Below, in pieces: positions 1 to 8,790 of a DNA stretch of 55,967 nucleotides. Below the pieces are notes generated by a model, which worked only from the letters and a program-made list of their open reading frames with translations, did no database searches and was not told the DNA's origin. The stretch is from Fidelibacterota bacterium (GTDB taxonomy: Bacteria; Fidelibacterota; UBA2242): assembly GCA_016782645.1 (NCBI GenBank), contig JADHYC010000007.1, forward strand, positions 1-55,967, given 5' to 3'. The stretch's first letter is position 1; every line of letters begins with the position of its first letter. Both the position numbers and the translations under genes were made by a program.

Positions 1-191
1 CAAATGGTATACAAACTCGACCAATTTGGTATCTCAATCATCTCCAGCAACCGTATAAGAATTTTCAAAATTATAAAATCGAGAAAGCTTTCGACCTAGT
101 AAGGAAAACATTAAATATTCCATGCTCAGTTAATATTAAGAAGAGTGAAATTGAACAACTAATTAAGGCTCTGAAAAGTGGGACGAAGTAG
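1..191 (+). CDS. DegT/DnrJ/EryC1 (LegC-like) aminotransferase, C-terminal fragment
   Basis: The third frame is open from the window edge to a TAG at 189-191, giving about 62 residues. It contains TRPIWYLNHLQQPYKNF, then YKIEKAFDLV and LNIPCSVNIKKSEIEQLI. This matches the C-terminal end of PLP-dependent sugar aminotransferases of the DegT/DnrJ/EryC1 family, and especially LegC/PglE-type enzymes that make amino sugars for surface glycans. The catalytic lysine lies upstream of the window. The stop overlaps the start of the next gene by 14 bp, so the two are translationally coupled. The family call is firm; the exact sugar product cannot be read from this piece. Confidence 0.8.
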   Translation, partial: NGIQTRPIWYLNHLQQPYKNFQNYKIEKAFDLVRKTLNIPCSVNIKKSEIEQLIKALKSGTK

Positions 192-813
192 AAAAATAGG
201 ATTATGTATAAAATGCTTTCTTGACAAGGTTATAGCAATAACTGGATTAATAATTGCTTCTCCAATTTTTTTAATTGTCGGAATTATACTGAAGTTACAG
301 GGTGAAGATATATTTTATCTTCAGAAGAGATTAGGATATTTAGGGAAGGAATTTGATGCATATAAATTTACGACCATGCCAAAAGGATCTGAGAAATTTG
401 GCTTGATAACTACTACTAATGATCAGAGGCCAGATAATTTCGGCAAATTTTTAAGAAAAACGAAAATAAACGAATTACCCCAGTTAATAAATGTTTTAAT
501 TGGCGATATGAGTTTAGTTGGACCAAGGCCATTAATAAAAGAACAAATTGCAGAAAGATTATCTGAGTTAGAAATTGAAGAATATTATAGAATGCGTCCA
601 GGAGTGACCGGTGCAGGTTCTTTATATTTTCATCATGAGGATAGATTATTAGCAAGTGTAGAAGATCCTCACAAATATTACAACGAAGTAATAATTCCTA
701 AAAAGCAACAATTGGAAAAAGGGTATACAGAAAGTTGGAGTCTATTACTTGACTTTAAAATTTTTGTTTCAACATTGAAGATCTTACTTATAGATACTTT
801 GGGTATTTCATAA
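178..813 (+). CDS. Monotopic sugar-phosphate transferase (PglC/WcaJ C-domain type)
   Basis: A 211-aa bacterial sugar transferase (PF02397 type). It would move a sugar-phosphate from a UDP-sugar onto undecaprenyl phosphate at the cytoplasmic membrane, the first step of a glycan repeat. Residues ~14-40 form the re-entrant membrane helix (ITGLIIASPIFLIVGII). DIFYLQKRLG and VGPRPL are family signatures, and RPGVTGAGS replaces the more common KPGITGW. The catalytic Asp-Glu dyad of PglC appears here as Asn98-Glu99 (KINELPQL). The start is GTG inside the preceding aminotransferase gene; at this short length the protein is a complete small PglC-like enzyme. Being next to a LegC-like aminotransferase places it in a polysaccharide or glycoprotein locus. 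Confidence 0.88.
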   Translation: MGRSRKIGLCIKCFLDKVIAITGLIIASPIFLIVGIILKLQGEDIFYLQKRLGYLGKEFDAYKFTTMPKGSEKFGLITTTNDQRPDNFGKFLRKTKINELPQLINVLIGDMSLVGPRPLIKEQIAERLSELEIEEYYRMRPGVTGAGSLYFHHEDRLLASVEDPHKYYNEVIIPKKQQLEKGYTESWSLLLDFKIFVSTLKILLIDTLGIS

Positions 814-1427
814 AAGTCTTCAGCATTAAAATTCACAACAATATTGAATTGGTGTAGAGAAACTAATTTTTAAAATATTTATCTTTGTTCGGATTAAAGT
901 ATATCAATTCTGAAATGGATGTGAAAAATTGTAAAGATGTATCTCCAATATGATTAATTATATTTTAATAAATTTTCTATGTAGTAGGACTCTTTAGAAC
1001 ATACTATTCAGTAAATTATCTCTGTTTATCTATAAATCTGCGGATTGAAAAATATATATTGGGGTAGTAAAATATTTCTTGCCATGAGATAATTTTTTTT
1101 TTACATTGTTTTTAGTTAATTGTTAGGGGTAAAAAAAGACTTTAATTTGCTACCAACCATAAATCTCCAATAAATTTATTAAAAAGTAGTTAGAAGGTCG
1201 AAAAGGGTTTTCGTAAAAATCTTGCGCCTTTCTTTTTCGTTGTAAAAGATCTAATAACAACTCCGTTGTCTTTATAATTACAGGTGATTGTGAACCAAAG
1301 CACTAATTGTTTCCAAAGTATTATTTATTATTTGCAATAAATGTATTGTGAGAGAAATAAGTGATTTTGTAGCCGAATTGAGATTAGTGAAAAAACGTTT
1401 TTTATGAATCGTTTGGGAGTTTAATTT
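814..1427. other. Intergenic stretch with no gene seen
   Basis: About 610 bp, very AT-rich, between the small PGT gene and the PGT fusion gene. I see no credible coding sequence, no tRNA and no clear terminator hairpin. A GGGAGT ribosome binding site at 1415-1420 serves the next gene. The length suggests a long leader or a lost gene, but nothing in the bases decides this. Confidence 0.5.
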
Positions 1428-3986
1428 GTGATTGTTTCGCTTATTTTAGTTGTATTAATGACGTTTGCAATTTCGCTATTGTTAACCAAAGTAGCGAAAA
1501 AGGTCGCAATACGATTTCATATAGGCGATGAGCCAGGTCTTCGAAAAGTCCATAAAGTATTTATTCCGTATTTAGGTGGGGTAGCTATCCTTTTTGCGGT
1601 TACAGCTGGAACGGCTATTTCCGTGTTGTTACTACCGAAAGTTGCTGGACCAGTACCGAAGCATTACTATGTTCTTGGATTGAGCTGTGTTTTCATTGCA
1701 CTGGTTGGAATATTTGATGATTTAAGAGGACTCCGTTTTTCAACGAAATTTTATTGTCAAATTTTGGCAGCTATATTAGTTGTTGTTGTTGGGTTGAAGT
1801 TTGATACTATTTATCTTCCATTGATGGGAACAATAAATCTTGGTATCTTTTCATTTATATTCACTGTTTTTTGGATTGTTTTTATAACCAATGCTATGAA
1901 TTTATTAGATGGCCTTGATGGATTAGCTGCTGGTGTGGCAACAATCATTTTTACGACCTTTGCCATTATTTCACTACAGTCTGGTAGAACTTTAGTTGCG
2001 TTAATAAACGTTATTTTTATTGCTGCTAATCTCGGTTTCTTACGTTACAATTTTCATCCTGCTTCTATTTTTATGGGAGACACAGGATCGCTTTTCATTG
2101 GATTTTCTGTGTCTGTAATTTCTTTAGAAGTGGGAAGAATCAGCGATACGCAGACTTTAAATTGCATAATTCCGCTTACTATAATGGCAGTTCCTGTTTT
2201 AGATACTACCATTTCATTTTTCCGTAGAGCCAGTAAGCGAATGCACCCTTTTATGGCGGATAAGGAACATATTCACCATCGGCTTATGTCTATAGGTTTT
2301 TCTCATTTTAATGCAGTGAAAGTGATTTATTTATTTAGCGCTGTCACAGGTATAATGGGGCTATCTTTTGTTTGGTTGGATATAAAAAATATTGTCACAG
2401 TTTTGTTTGTTGGTATAATTTTTAGTGCTCTGTTAATTAGAAGATTAGGTTATATTGAGATTAAAAAAAATCTCATTATTGTTGGTAATAGTGAGAAAAA
2501 CGGAAACGGAAAAATTAATGGGCTTCTAAATTGTGTTAACGGAAATGGTGGGAAAGAGAAAAAATTCATTCCTTTTGATACTTCGCAATTTGTCCAGTCA
2601 TTTTTGTTCTTTTTAAGTGATTCGGCTTTTATTATAGCAGGATTTTTAATTACATATTTCTTATGGGTAGTTCCGAAATTTCCTTTCTTAGAGCCTCTTT
2701 CAAGCGGTCATACTGTTCTTTGGATTACATGGTCGATAATTTATTGGACATCACTTTTGGGACTAAATGATCTATACCATGTTGAATGGGATACTTCTCG
2801 GATTGATGAAATATTTACAGTTTTAAAAATAGTGATGTTTGGTATAATAGTGCTGATTTTTTTGAGTTTTGAGGTAAAATTTCCTTTTCTGGTTTCAAGG
2901 AAGATATTTATACTATATGGATTTTTACTTATAGCTGGATTAAGTCTGGGGAGACTTCTTTTAATTACTTTTCTCAAGGAAAAAGAAATTCTTGAATTTA
3001 AAAAGCGTCCTACTCTTATAATTGGAGCTTCTGAAAGGGCTATTAATGTAGTTAAAAAAATAAAGAGTGTGCCTATATTGAAATTCAATTTGCAAGGATT
3101 TATTGATGAGCATGGAAATGGGAATATGGGTAAAAATATACAAGGTTTACCTGTTTTAGGTGGATATCAAGATATTCCGGATATAATAAAGAAAAGGAAA
3201 ATAAAGGAAGTTATTATTGCACTTGATGATTCAGATCGAGATGAGATTATAGATTTAATAGCCCTGTTCAGTCATTATAACGTATCAATCAAATTGCTTC
3301 CTTATTTTTATAACTTGATGTCGGGGTTTCGAACAAGCCATGTTTATGGTGTATCTCTTATTAGATTTTTCAGTTCGAATATGAAAACATGGGAGTGGTT
3401 ATTAAAAAGATTCATTGATATAGCTATTTCCTTCACTGTTTTAATAGCTTTTTTACCGCTCTGGTCAATAATATGTGCGATTATTTTATTAGATTCTCCA
3501 GGGTCCATTTTTTATAAGCAGAAGCGTGTAGGAAAGAATAAAATAGAATATGAGGTTATCAAATTTCGCTCAATGGTAAGGAATGCAGAAGAAGTTACGG
3601 GTCCTAAATGGGCAGCAAAAGATGATCCTCGTATTACTCGTTTTGGCAGATTTCTTAGGAAAACTGGATTGGATGAAATTCCACAATTTGTTAATGTGCT
3701 TCTTGGGGATATGAGCATAGTGGGACCGCGACCTGAAAGACAATATTTCGTAAATGGCCTTGAAAATTCAGTTCAATTTTACTCAAGAAGATTAATTGTT
3801 AAACCTGGCATAACAGGTTGGGCTCAAATTAAGCATAAGTATGATGAGACAATTGAAGATGTACGTGAAAAATTGCGCTATGATCTCTACTATATTGAAA
3901 ATATGTCAGTTTTGCTTGATTTAAAAATTATTGTTCAGACTCTTTTAGTGGGATTTAGAAAGAAACATCCGTCAGTACGAAATTAA
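1428..3986 (+). CDS. Fusion of WecA/MraY-type PGT and WcaJ-type polyprenyl glycosylphosphotransferase
   Basis: 852 aa carrying two complete initiating-transferase families. Residues 1-~345 are a polytopic PGT of the WecA/MraY superfamily: DD at 97-98, NAMNLLDGLDG with D161 and D164, FMGDTGS with D218, and the HIHH box at 281-284. A short Asn/Gly-rich linker (~355-375) follows. Residues ~390-852 are an exopolysaccharide-type PGT: four membrane helices, a Rossmann-like domain (IIGASERA near G533), then the catalytic domain with YKQKRVG, an intact D749-E750 dyad (LDEIPQF), VGPRPER and KPGITGWAQI. GTG start with GGGAGT 7 bp upstream. No frameshift or internal start separates the halves. It probably makes lipid-linked sugars for surface polymers at the inner membrane. 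Confidence 0.9.
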   Translation: MIVSLILVVLMTFAISLLLTKVAKKVAIRFHIGDEPGLRKVHKVFIPYLGGVAILFAVTAGTAISVLLLPKVAGPVPKHYYVLGLSCVFIALVGIFDDLRGLRFSTKFYCQILAAILVVVVGLKFDTIYLPLMGTINLGIFSFIFTVFWIVFITNAMNLLDGLDGLAAGVATIIFTTFAIISLQSGRTLVALINVIFIAANLGFLRYNFHPASIFMGDTGSLFIGFSVSVISLEVGRISDTQTLNCIIPLTIMAVPVLDTTISFFRRASKRMHPFMADKEHIHHRLMSIGFSHFNAVKVIYLFSAVTGIMGLSFVWLDIKNIVTVLFVGIIFSALLIRRLGYIEIKKNLIIVGNSEKNGNGKINGLLNCVNGNGGKEKKFIPFDTSQFVQSFLFFLSDSAFIIAGFLITYFLWVVPKFPFLEPLSSGHTVLWITWSIIYWTSLLGLNDLYHVEWDTSRIDEIFTVLKIVMFGIIVLIFLSFEVKFPFLVSRKIFILYGFLLIAGLSLGRLLLITFLKEKEILEFKKRPTLIIGASERAINVVKKIKSVPILKFNLQGFIDEHGNGNMGKNIQGLPVLGGYQDIPDIIKKRKIKEVIIALDDSDRDEIIDLIALFSHYNVSIKLLPYFYNLMSGFRTSHVYGVSLIRFFSSNMKTWEWLLKRFIDIAISFTVLIAFLPLWSIICAIILLDSPGSIFYKQKRVGKNKIEYEVIKFRSMVRNAEEVTGPKWAAKDDPRITRFGRFLRKTGLDEIPQFVNVLLGDMSIVGPRPERQYFVNGLENSVQFYSRRLIVKPGITGWAQIKHKYDETIEDVREKLRYDLYYIENMSVLLDLKIIVQTLLVGFRKKHPSVRN

Positions 3987-4113
3987 TTCGTCTTAATATA
4001 GATAAAAAGTGTTCCTCTCTATATTATAATAGATCATTGATTTCTTTTAGATTTTAATCTACTTTCATATATTATTTTTATTAATTTTATAGCAGTGAAT
4101 TTGTGGAGTAGAA

Positions 4114-5391
4114 ATGTTGGATATTAAAAAAATCAGATTAGAACCAGAAAAGTATAGAAAAGGGCTTGAAGCTAAGGGAGGAGCAAAGAATCTTGATTTG
4201 CTTCTTGATCTTGATGTTCAGAGAAGAAGTTCCGTTGCAGAGGTTGATCAATTAAAAGGTCTGAGGAATAAGGTCTCTGATAAAATTGCTGCTATTAGGA
4301 AGGCAGGAAAATCTGCTGACCTCAAAATTAAGGAGATGAGAAAGGTTGCAGAGAAGATTAAATCTTTGGATTCAAAGATAAGTGATCTAGAAGAGAAGAT
4401 TAAAAATATAATGATTACTTTACCAAATACTCCTCATGAATCAGTTGAGGTTGGTTATTCACCGGAAGAGAATGAGATTTTGAGATATTGGGGTAAAAAG
4501 CCAATTTTTGATTTTAAGATCATGGATCATTTAGATATTGCCGAATCCTTAGGAATCCTGGACTTCCACAGAGCTGCAAAAATTTCTGGAGCAGGATTTC
4601 CTATGTACGTTGGAGCTGGGGCTAAATTGGAGCGTGCTTTAATAAATTTCATGCTTGATTTTCACGTATCAAAGCACGGTTATAAAGAGATTTTCCCCCC
4701 GTTTTTAGCATCCCGTGATTCCGCATTTGGGACGGGACAGCTTCCAAAATTAGAAGATGATATGTATGTTATAAGTGAGGAAGATCTATTTTTAATCCCT
4801 ACTTCAGAGATACCATTGGTAAATATTCATCGTGAGGAAATTATTCCCGAAAATAATTTACCAATAAAATATACAGCATATTCTGCCTGTTTTCGTCGAG
4901 AAGCGGGCTCTTATGGCAAAGATACTCGAGGCTTATCGCGTGTCCATCAGTTTAATAAAGTTGAAATGGTAAGGTTTACTACTGCCGAAGATTCCTATAA
5001 ACATCATGAGGAATTGCTGTCTGATGCTGAGGATATATTGCAGGCATTGAATCTTCATTATCGAGTTGTCAGTCTATGTTCAGGAGACCTTAGTTTTGCA
5101 GCAGCAAAATGCTATGATCTTGAGGTATGGGCTCCAGCATCAGAGAAATATTTTGAGGTATCAAGTGTAAGTAACTGTGAGGATTTTCAGGCTAGACGAG
5201 CAAACATAAGATACAGGAAAACTTCTGATGGGAAGGTTGCTTTTGTTAATATATTAAATGGCTCCGGAGTAGCAACGCCTCGTTTGGTAATAGCTTTTCT
5301 AGAGACTTATCAAACAGATGAAGGAAAAGTAATTATCCCTGAAATTCTTCATCCTTACACTGGATTTAAAATTATAAAGTCACAAAAATGA
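4114..5391 (+). CDS. serS: Seryl-tRNA synthetase
   Basis: 425 aa, normal for the family. It charges tRNA-Ser with serine in the cytoplasm. Residues ~1-105 form the long helical tRNA-binding arm (coiled coil, KIKSLDSKISDLEEKIKNI). The class II core follows, with motif 2 at FRREAGSYGKDTRGL and motif 3 at NGSGVATPRLVIAF. TSEIP in the middle is the usual serine-site loop. The start ATG begins MLDIKKIRLEP, the canonical SerRS N-terminus. Its last codons overlap the aldolase gene by four bases (ATGA), so the two are co-translated. No T-box leader is visible upstream. Confidence 0.97.
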   Translation: MLDIKKIRLEPEKYRKGLEAKGGAKNLDLLLDLDVQRRSSVAEVDQLKGLRNKVSDKIAAIRKAGKSADLKIKEMRKVAEKIKSLDSKISDLEEKIKNIMITLPNTPHESVEVGYSPEENEILRYWGKKPIFDFKIMDHLDIAESLGILDFHRAAKISGAGFPMYVGAGAKLERALINFMLDFHVSKHGYKEIFPPFLASRDSAFGTGQLPKLEDDMYVISEEDLFLIPTSEIPLVNIHREEIIPENNLPIKYTAYSACFRREAGSYGKDTRGLSRVHQFNKVEMVRFTTAEDSYKHHEELLSDAEDILQALNLHYRVVSLCSGDLSFAAAKCYDLEVWAPASEKYFEVSSVSNCEDFQARRANIRYRKTSDGKVAFVNILNGSGVATPRLVIAFLETYQTDEGKVIIPEILHPYTGFKIIKSQK

Positions 5392-6044
5392 TTACAGAGA
5401 AGGAACTTAGTTTCCAATTATGTGAGGTTGGGAAAAGGGTTTATAGCAAAGGATTTGTTGCTGCAAATGATGGGAATTTTAGCGTCCGGCTTGGTGTTGA
5501 TGGTTATTTAATTACTCCAACAAATATTTCCAAGGGTTTTATGCACCCGGAAGATATTGTGTTATTGACGCAAGAAGGAAAACATATCAGTGACAAAAAG
5601 CCTTCATCAGAGTATAAAATGCACTTGGGAATTTTCGCAAACAGACAGGATGTTAACGCAATTGTACATGCTCATCCACCGTTTTCTACAGCATTTGCAG
5701 TTACCAGAATATCAATAGAGAATTATGTATTACCAGAAATAATAGCTACTTTGGGAATCATTCCGCTGATTAAATATGAAACTCCATCAACACAGGCGCT
5801 AGCTGATGTCGTGAGTGAAGCCTCAAAAAAGTATGACGCCATGCTGTTAGAGAATCACGGGTTGGTTACTATTGGTTCTGATTTATGGGATGCATATTAT
5901 AAACTTGAGCGAGCGGAGCATGCTTTTAAGATTCTTTGTTATGCAAAAACTTTAGGTAATGTGAAAACTATTCCACCTGAAAAAGTAAAAAAAATATTTC
6001 AAGTATATTCAGTTTCTGATCGTATTAAGAAAAATTTAAAATAA
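5388..6044 (+). CDS. Class II aldolase/adducin family protein (L-fuculose-phosphate aldolase-like)
   Basis: 218 aa, close to FucA in length. The family uses a zinc ion to cleave or epimerise sugar phosphates. Visible motifs are ANDGNFSVR (phosphate loop), SSEYKMH carrying the catalytic Glu, HAHPPFSTAFA with two metal-binding His, and ENHGLVT with the third. All metal and catalytic positions look intact. It overlaps serS by 4 bp, an unusual partner, so context does not name the substrate. L-fuculose-1-phosphate, L-ribulose-5-phosphate and 5-methylthioribulose-1-phosphate are all possible; the FucA-type SSE motif favours an aldolase over an epimerase. Confidence 0.88.
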   Translation: MITEKELSFQLCEVGKRVYSKGFVAANDGNFSVRLGVDGYLITPTNISKGFMHPEDIVLLTQEGKHISDKKPSSEYKMHLGIFANRQDVNAIVHAHPPFSTAFAVTRISIENYVLPEIIATLGIIPLIKYETPSTQALADVVSEASKKYDAMLLENHGLVTIGSDLWDAYYKLERAEHAFKILCYAKTLGNVKTIPPEKVKKIFQVYSVSDRIKKNLK

Positions 6045-6050
6045 GACAAG

Positions 6051-6133
6051 TCCGCAAATGACACGAATTAACACGAAAAAAAATTTAAAGAACTATAAAA
6101 AAACAATTCGTATACATTTGTGTAATTTGTGGA
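6051..6133. repeat. Imperfect palindromic repeat (CACGAATTAACACGAA type)
   Basis: Arms 6051-6077 and 6107-6133 are inverted copies with about 21 of 27 positions complementary, separated by an A-rich loop. The left arm reads TCCGCAAATGACACGAATTA; the right arm ends ATTTGTGGA. The same wording recurs at 14315-14340 and, more weakly, at 35991-36127, so this is a dispersed intergenic repeat. It sits directly upstream of plsC. Confidence 0.7.
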
Positions 6134-6166
6134 TAAAAAATTTTACTAATAAAAGTGTGGTAAATA

Positions 6167-6898
6167 TTGGTTAGGAATATTTTAGTAGTTATTAGTATTG
6201 TAATAGATATTATCATATTTGGTGTAATGTGTTTGATAGTAAGTCCATTTGATTGGAGAGGTCATGTTCATGGATGGCTCATCAGAATTTGGGCAAAAAT
6301 TACACTATGGTTGATTGGGGTAAAAATCAGTATTGAGGGGCTGGAAAATTTGAAAGATGCTAATCCAGCAGTTATTCTAATGAATCATGAAAGTGCTCTT
6401 GATATCCTAATTGTACTTGCTGGATTACCAATAAATCAACGTTTTATGGCAAAGAAAGAATTATTTAAGATCCCGATATTCGGTTGGGGACTTGCTTTTG
6501 GCGGTCATATATCTATTGATAGAGCAAATACAAAAAAGGCTGTAGAGTCTATCAATAAAAATTCAAAGAGTATTATAAAGAGAAAATTGAATATAATTGT
6601 GAGTCCTGAAGGTACCCGGAGTCCTGACGGCGAAATGGGCTCTTTTAAAAAAGGTGGGTTTAAACTTGCCGAAAAATATGATTTACCGCTGATTCCTGTT
6701 ACAATACTTGGTTCCCGCTATTGCATCCCAAAAAAGAAACTTACAGTAACACCCGGCAGAGTTGGTTTAATCATAGATTCAGCAGTTAAAGTTTCAGATT
6801 TTCCCAATTTAATAAGTTGCATGAATTCAGTTCGGGAAACTATGATTCACAATAAAGATGAATACGAATCAGAAAGGAATAAAAAAAGCATTGCTTAA
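6167..6898 (+). CDS. plsC: 1-acyl-sn-glycerol-3-phosphate acyltransferase
   Basis: 243 aa. It transfers a second acyl chain to lysophosphatidic acid at the inner membrane to make phosphatidic acid. An N-terminal membrane helix (ILVVISIVIDIIIFGVMCLIV) is followed by the acyltransferase core: NHESALD (NHx4D, catalytic His/Asp), GGHISIDR and PEGTRSPDG (acceptor binding). The start is probably TTG at 6167 with only a weak ribosome site; no better in-frame start lies upstream. The 3' end overlaps the DUF2851 gene by 41 bp. Confidence 0.93.
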   Translation: MVRNILVVISIVIDIIIFGVMCLIVSPFDWRGHVHGWLIRIWAKITLWLIGVKISIEGLENLKDANPAVILMNHESALDILIVLAGLPINQRFMAKKELFKIPIFGWGLAFGGHISIDRANTKKAVESINKNSKSIIKRKLNIIVSPEGTRSPDGEMGSFKKGGFKLAEKYDLPLIPVTILGSRYCIPKKKLTVTPGRVGLIIDSAVKVSDFPNLISCMNSVRETMIHNKDEYESERNKKSIA

Positions 6899-8243
6899 TT
6901 GTAATGTAAGTCAGGTTCTTGAATCGAGACCTTTTTTTATCTGGAAGGAGAAATCGCTCTATTCTTGCTGGCTAAATCATTCCTTTCCGCAAGAGCATTT
7001 AAGAACTCTTCAGGGAAATAAGATAAGCATACTTTCTTCTGGTAAGCGCAATGAACTTGAAGGACCTGATTTTTCAGATGCTTTAATTTTAATTGATGAT
7101 CAATTTTTTCGGGGCGATGTTGAAATTCATTTAGAAAGTAAAAATTGGTATATCCATAAACATCATGAGGATCCGGTTTATAATAGCACAATTCTACATG
7201 TAGTTCTTAAGGGAGATCCGAATCTTAAAATTACAACGCAGGATGGTAAATCTGTTCCAACTTTAGTTCTTTTAAACTGTAAAGAGTTAGACGAAAACGA
7301 ATCTTTTCGCTGTGAGGAATGGAAAGGAGTAAAATGGATTGGATTATGCGAAGTTTTGATGAATTACTCGCAAATTAGATTTCAACGAAAATGTCTAACT
7401 GTCCAATCGGATCTAATGCAAATTGATCCTGAACAATATTTTTATAAAGGATTATCAGAAGTTTTAGGATATAGCAGAAATCGAGAAGCTTTCAAATCTC
7501 TTGCAGATAAACTTCCCATATCAATGGTTTATGACATTTTATCTGATAATGATAGCGAAAAATTGATAATCCTTGAAAGTTTATATTTTGGTACAGCGGG
7601 ATTTCTTAATTCAAATTATCAACGTTTTGTATCGGATTCAAAATATTTAGATGGACTTAAGGAAAAATGGTGTAGACTTAGTAGAGAATTTGATGTTGAG
7701 ATAGACAAGTCCTTTAGATGGCACTTTGCGGGTAGCAGACCGGTGAATCACCCGACTTACAGGATAGCAGCTTTAGTTCAAATTATCTACAAGATGTTTC
7801 CTGATTTTCCAGGACAGCTTTGGATTAACCAGATGGGTTCAGAGAGATCGTTGGATGAAGTTATCCAATGGACTAGATCTTATTTTCAACAACCTTGTGG
7901 TATGTGGAAAAATCATCCGTTTTTTGCTTTTCATCCTGCAAGATTATTGATAGGTAATGCAAGACTTATGGACATTTGTACTAACCTTCTATTTCCTTTT
8001 TCGTGGGCAATTGGATCAATAAAGAAAAAGGAGAAAATTATGACAAGGTCCACGGAATTTGCCAAGAAAATCGGAAAAGGGGAGATTCCCTCAAGCGTTC
8101 AAAAAATGCTCTCAAGGCTGTCTATTCCTTCATCAAAACTGAGTACTAACTGTTTAATCCAAGGTGCTATAGAATTTTTAAGGAGGTTTTGTGATTTGAA
8201 GCTGTGTAAACTTTGCCCATTGGAGCAACATGTATATAAATAA
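6858..8243 (+). CDS. DUF2851 family protein
   Basis: 461 aa of unknown function. The N-terminal region carries the DUF2851 signature: FIWKEKSL, then SSGKRNELEGPDFSDA, GDVEIHLESKNWYIH and HHEDPVYNSTILHVV. DVEIH plus WYxH give a cluster of conserved acidic and His residues that looks like a metal or nuclease-like site, but I know of no proven activity. The C-terminus has CDLKLCKLCPLEQ, a Cys cluster. The start lies inside plsC (41-bp overlap) and the end overlaps rfaE2 by 14 bp, so it is translated as part of this operon. The family is known mainly from Bacteroidota and relatives. Confidence 0.85.
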   Translation: MNTNQKGIKKALLNCNVSQVLESRPFFIWKEKSLYSCWLNHSFPQEHLRTLQGNKISILSSGKRNELEGPDFSDALILIDDQFFRGDVEIHLESKNWYIHKHHEDPVYNSTILHVVLKGDPNLKITTQDGKSVPTLVLLNCKELDENESFRCEEWKGVKWIGLCEVLMNYSQIRFQRKCLTVQSDLMQIDPEQYFYKGLSEVLGYSRNREAFKSLADKLPISMVYDILSDNDSEKLIILESLYFGTAGFLNSNYQRFVSDSKYLDGLKEKWCRLSREFDVEIDKSFRWHFAGSRPVNHPTYRIAALVQIIYKMFPDFPGQLWINQMGSERSLDEVIQWTRSYFQQPCGMWKNHPFFAFHPARLLIGNARLMDICTNLLFPFSWAIGSIKKKEKIMTRSTEFAKKIGKGEIPSSVQKMLSRLSIPSSKLSTNCLIQGAIEFLRRFCDLKLCKLCPLEQHVYK

Positions 8244-8736
8244 AAAAATGGTAAATAGAGCAGAGGTCAGCATTATCTCTAACTCTTTAAAACATGACGG
8301 TAAAAAGGTGGTTTTTACCAATGGATGCTTTGATATTTTGCACGTTGGACATATTGAGCTTTTGGGGAAGGCTAAATCTTTTGGTGATGTATTAATTGTG
8401 GCACTAAATTCAGACGATTCGGTAAAACATTTAAAAGGAAATGAGAGGCCAATTAATTCTGTAAAGGATAGAACCAGGGTGCTTTCTGCAGTGGAGTCCG
8501 TGGATTTTATTGTTATTTTTAATGAGGATACGCCTTATGAACTACTCCGGGAAGTACGGCCGGACATTCTGGTTAAAGGAGGTGATTACTCTTTAAATGA
8601 AATAGTTGGGAGAAATATTGTTGAGTCTTATGGTGGGAAGGTAGAAGTAATTCCCTTACTCAAAGGGAAATCTACAACAGATGTTATTAATAGGATTATA
8701 CAGTCGGAAAAGGCAAAACACCTTGACAATAAATAG
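8230..8736 (+). CDS. rfaE2: D-glycero-beta-D-manno-heptose 1-phosphate adenylyltransferase
   Basis: 168 aa, the stand-alone nucleotidyltransferase half of HldE. It activates heptose-1-phosphate with ATP for LPS inner-core synthesis. Motifs are TNGCFDILHVGHIELL (HxGH nucleotide site), LNSDDSVKHLKG, RPINSVKDR, VKGGDY and the C-terminal GKSTTDVINRI. The start at 8230 overlaps the DUF2851 gene; an ATG at 8248 is a possible alternative giving a protein six residues shorter. It suggests a diderm cell with heptose-containing lipopolysaccharide. Confidence 0.93.
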   Translation: MYINKKMVNRAEVSIISNSLKHDGKKVVFTNGCFDILHVGHIELLGKAKSFGDVLIVALNSDDSVKHLKGNERPINSVKDRTRVLSAVESVDFIVIFNEDTPYELLREVRPDILVKGGDYSLNEIVGRNIVESYGGKVEVIPLLKGKSTTDVINRIIQSEKAKHLDNK

Positions 8737-8749
8737 AGTATAGTATAAT
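8723..8749 (+). promoter_or_regulatory. Sigma70-like promoter candidate for the transglycosylase gene
   Basis: TTGACA at 8723-8728 and TATAAT at 8744-8749 are both perfect consensus hexamers, 41 bp before the next ATG. The spacer is 15 bp, shorter than the ideal 17, which lowers confidence. The -35 box lies in the last codons of rfaE2. Confidence 0.45.
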
Positions 8750-8790
8750 TTCCGACCTGTATTTGTAAAAAGTTGAATTAATGGAATTAT

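Noticed and set aside
416-655. Minus-strand frame inside the small sugar transferase gene
   Set aside because: Antisense shadow of a well-supported gene, with no motif of its own.
3990-4113. T-box or other riboswitch upstream of serS
   Set aside because: No stem-loop with a T-box sequence or antiterminator is visible, and the region is just AT-rich.
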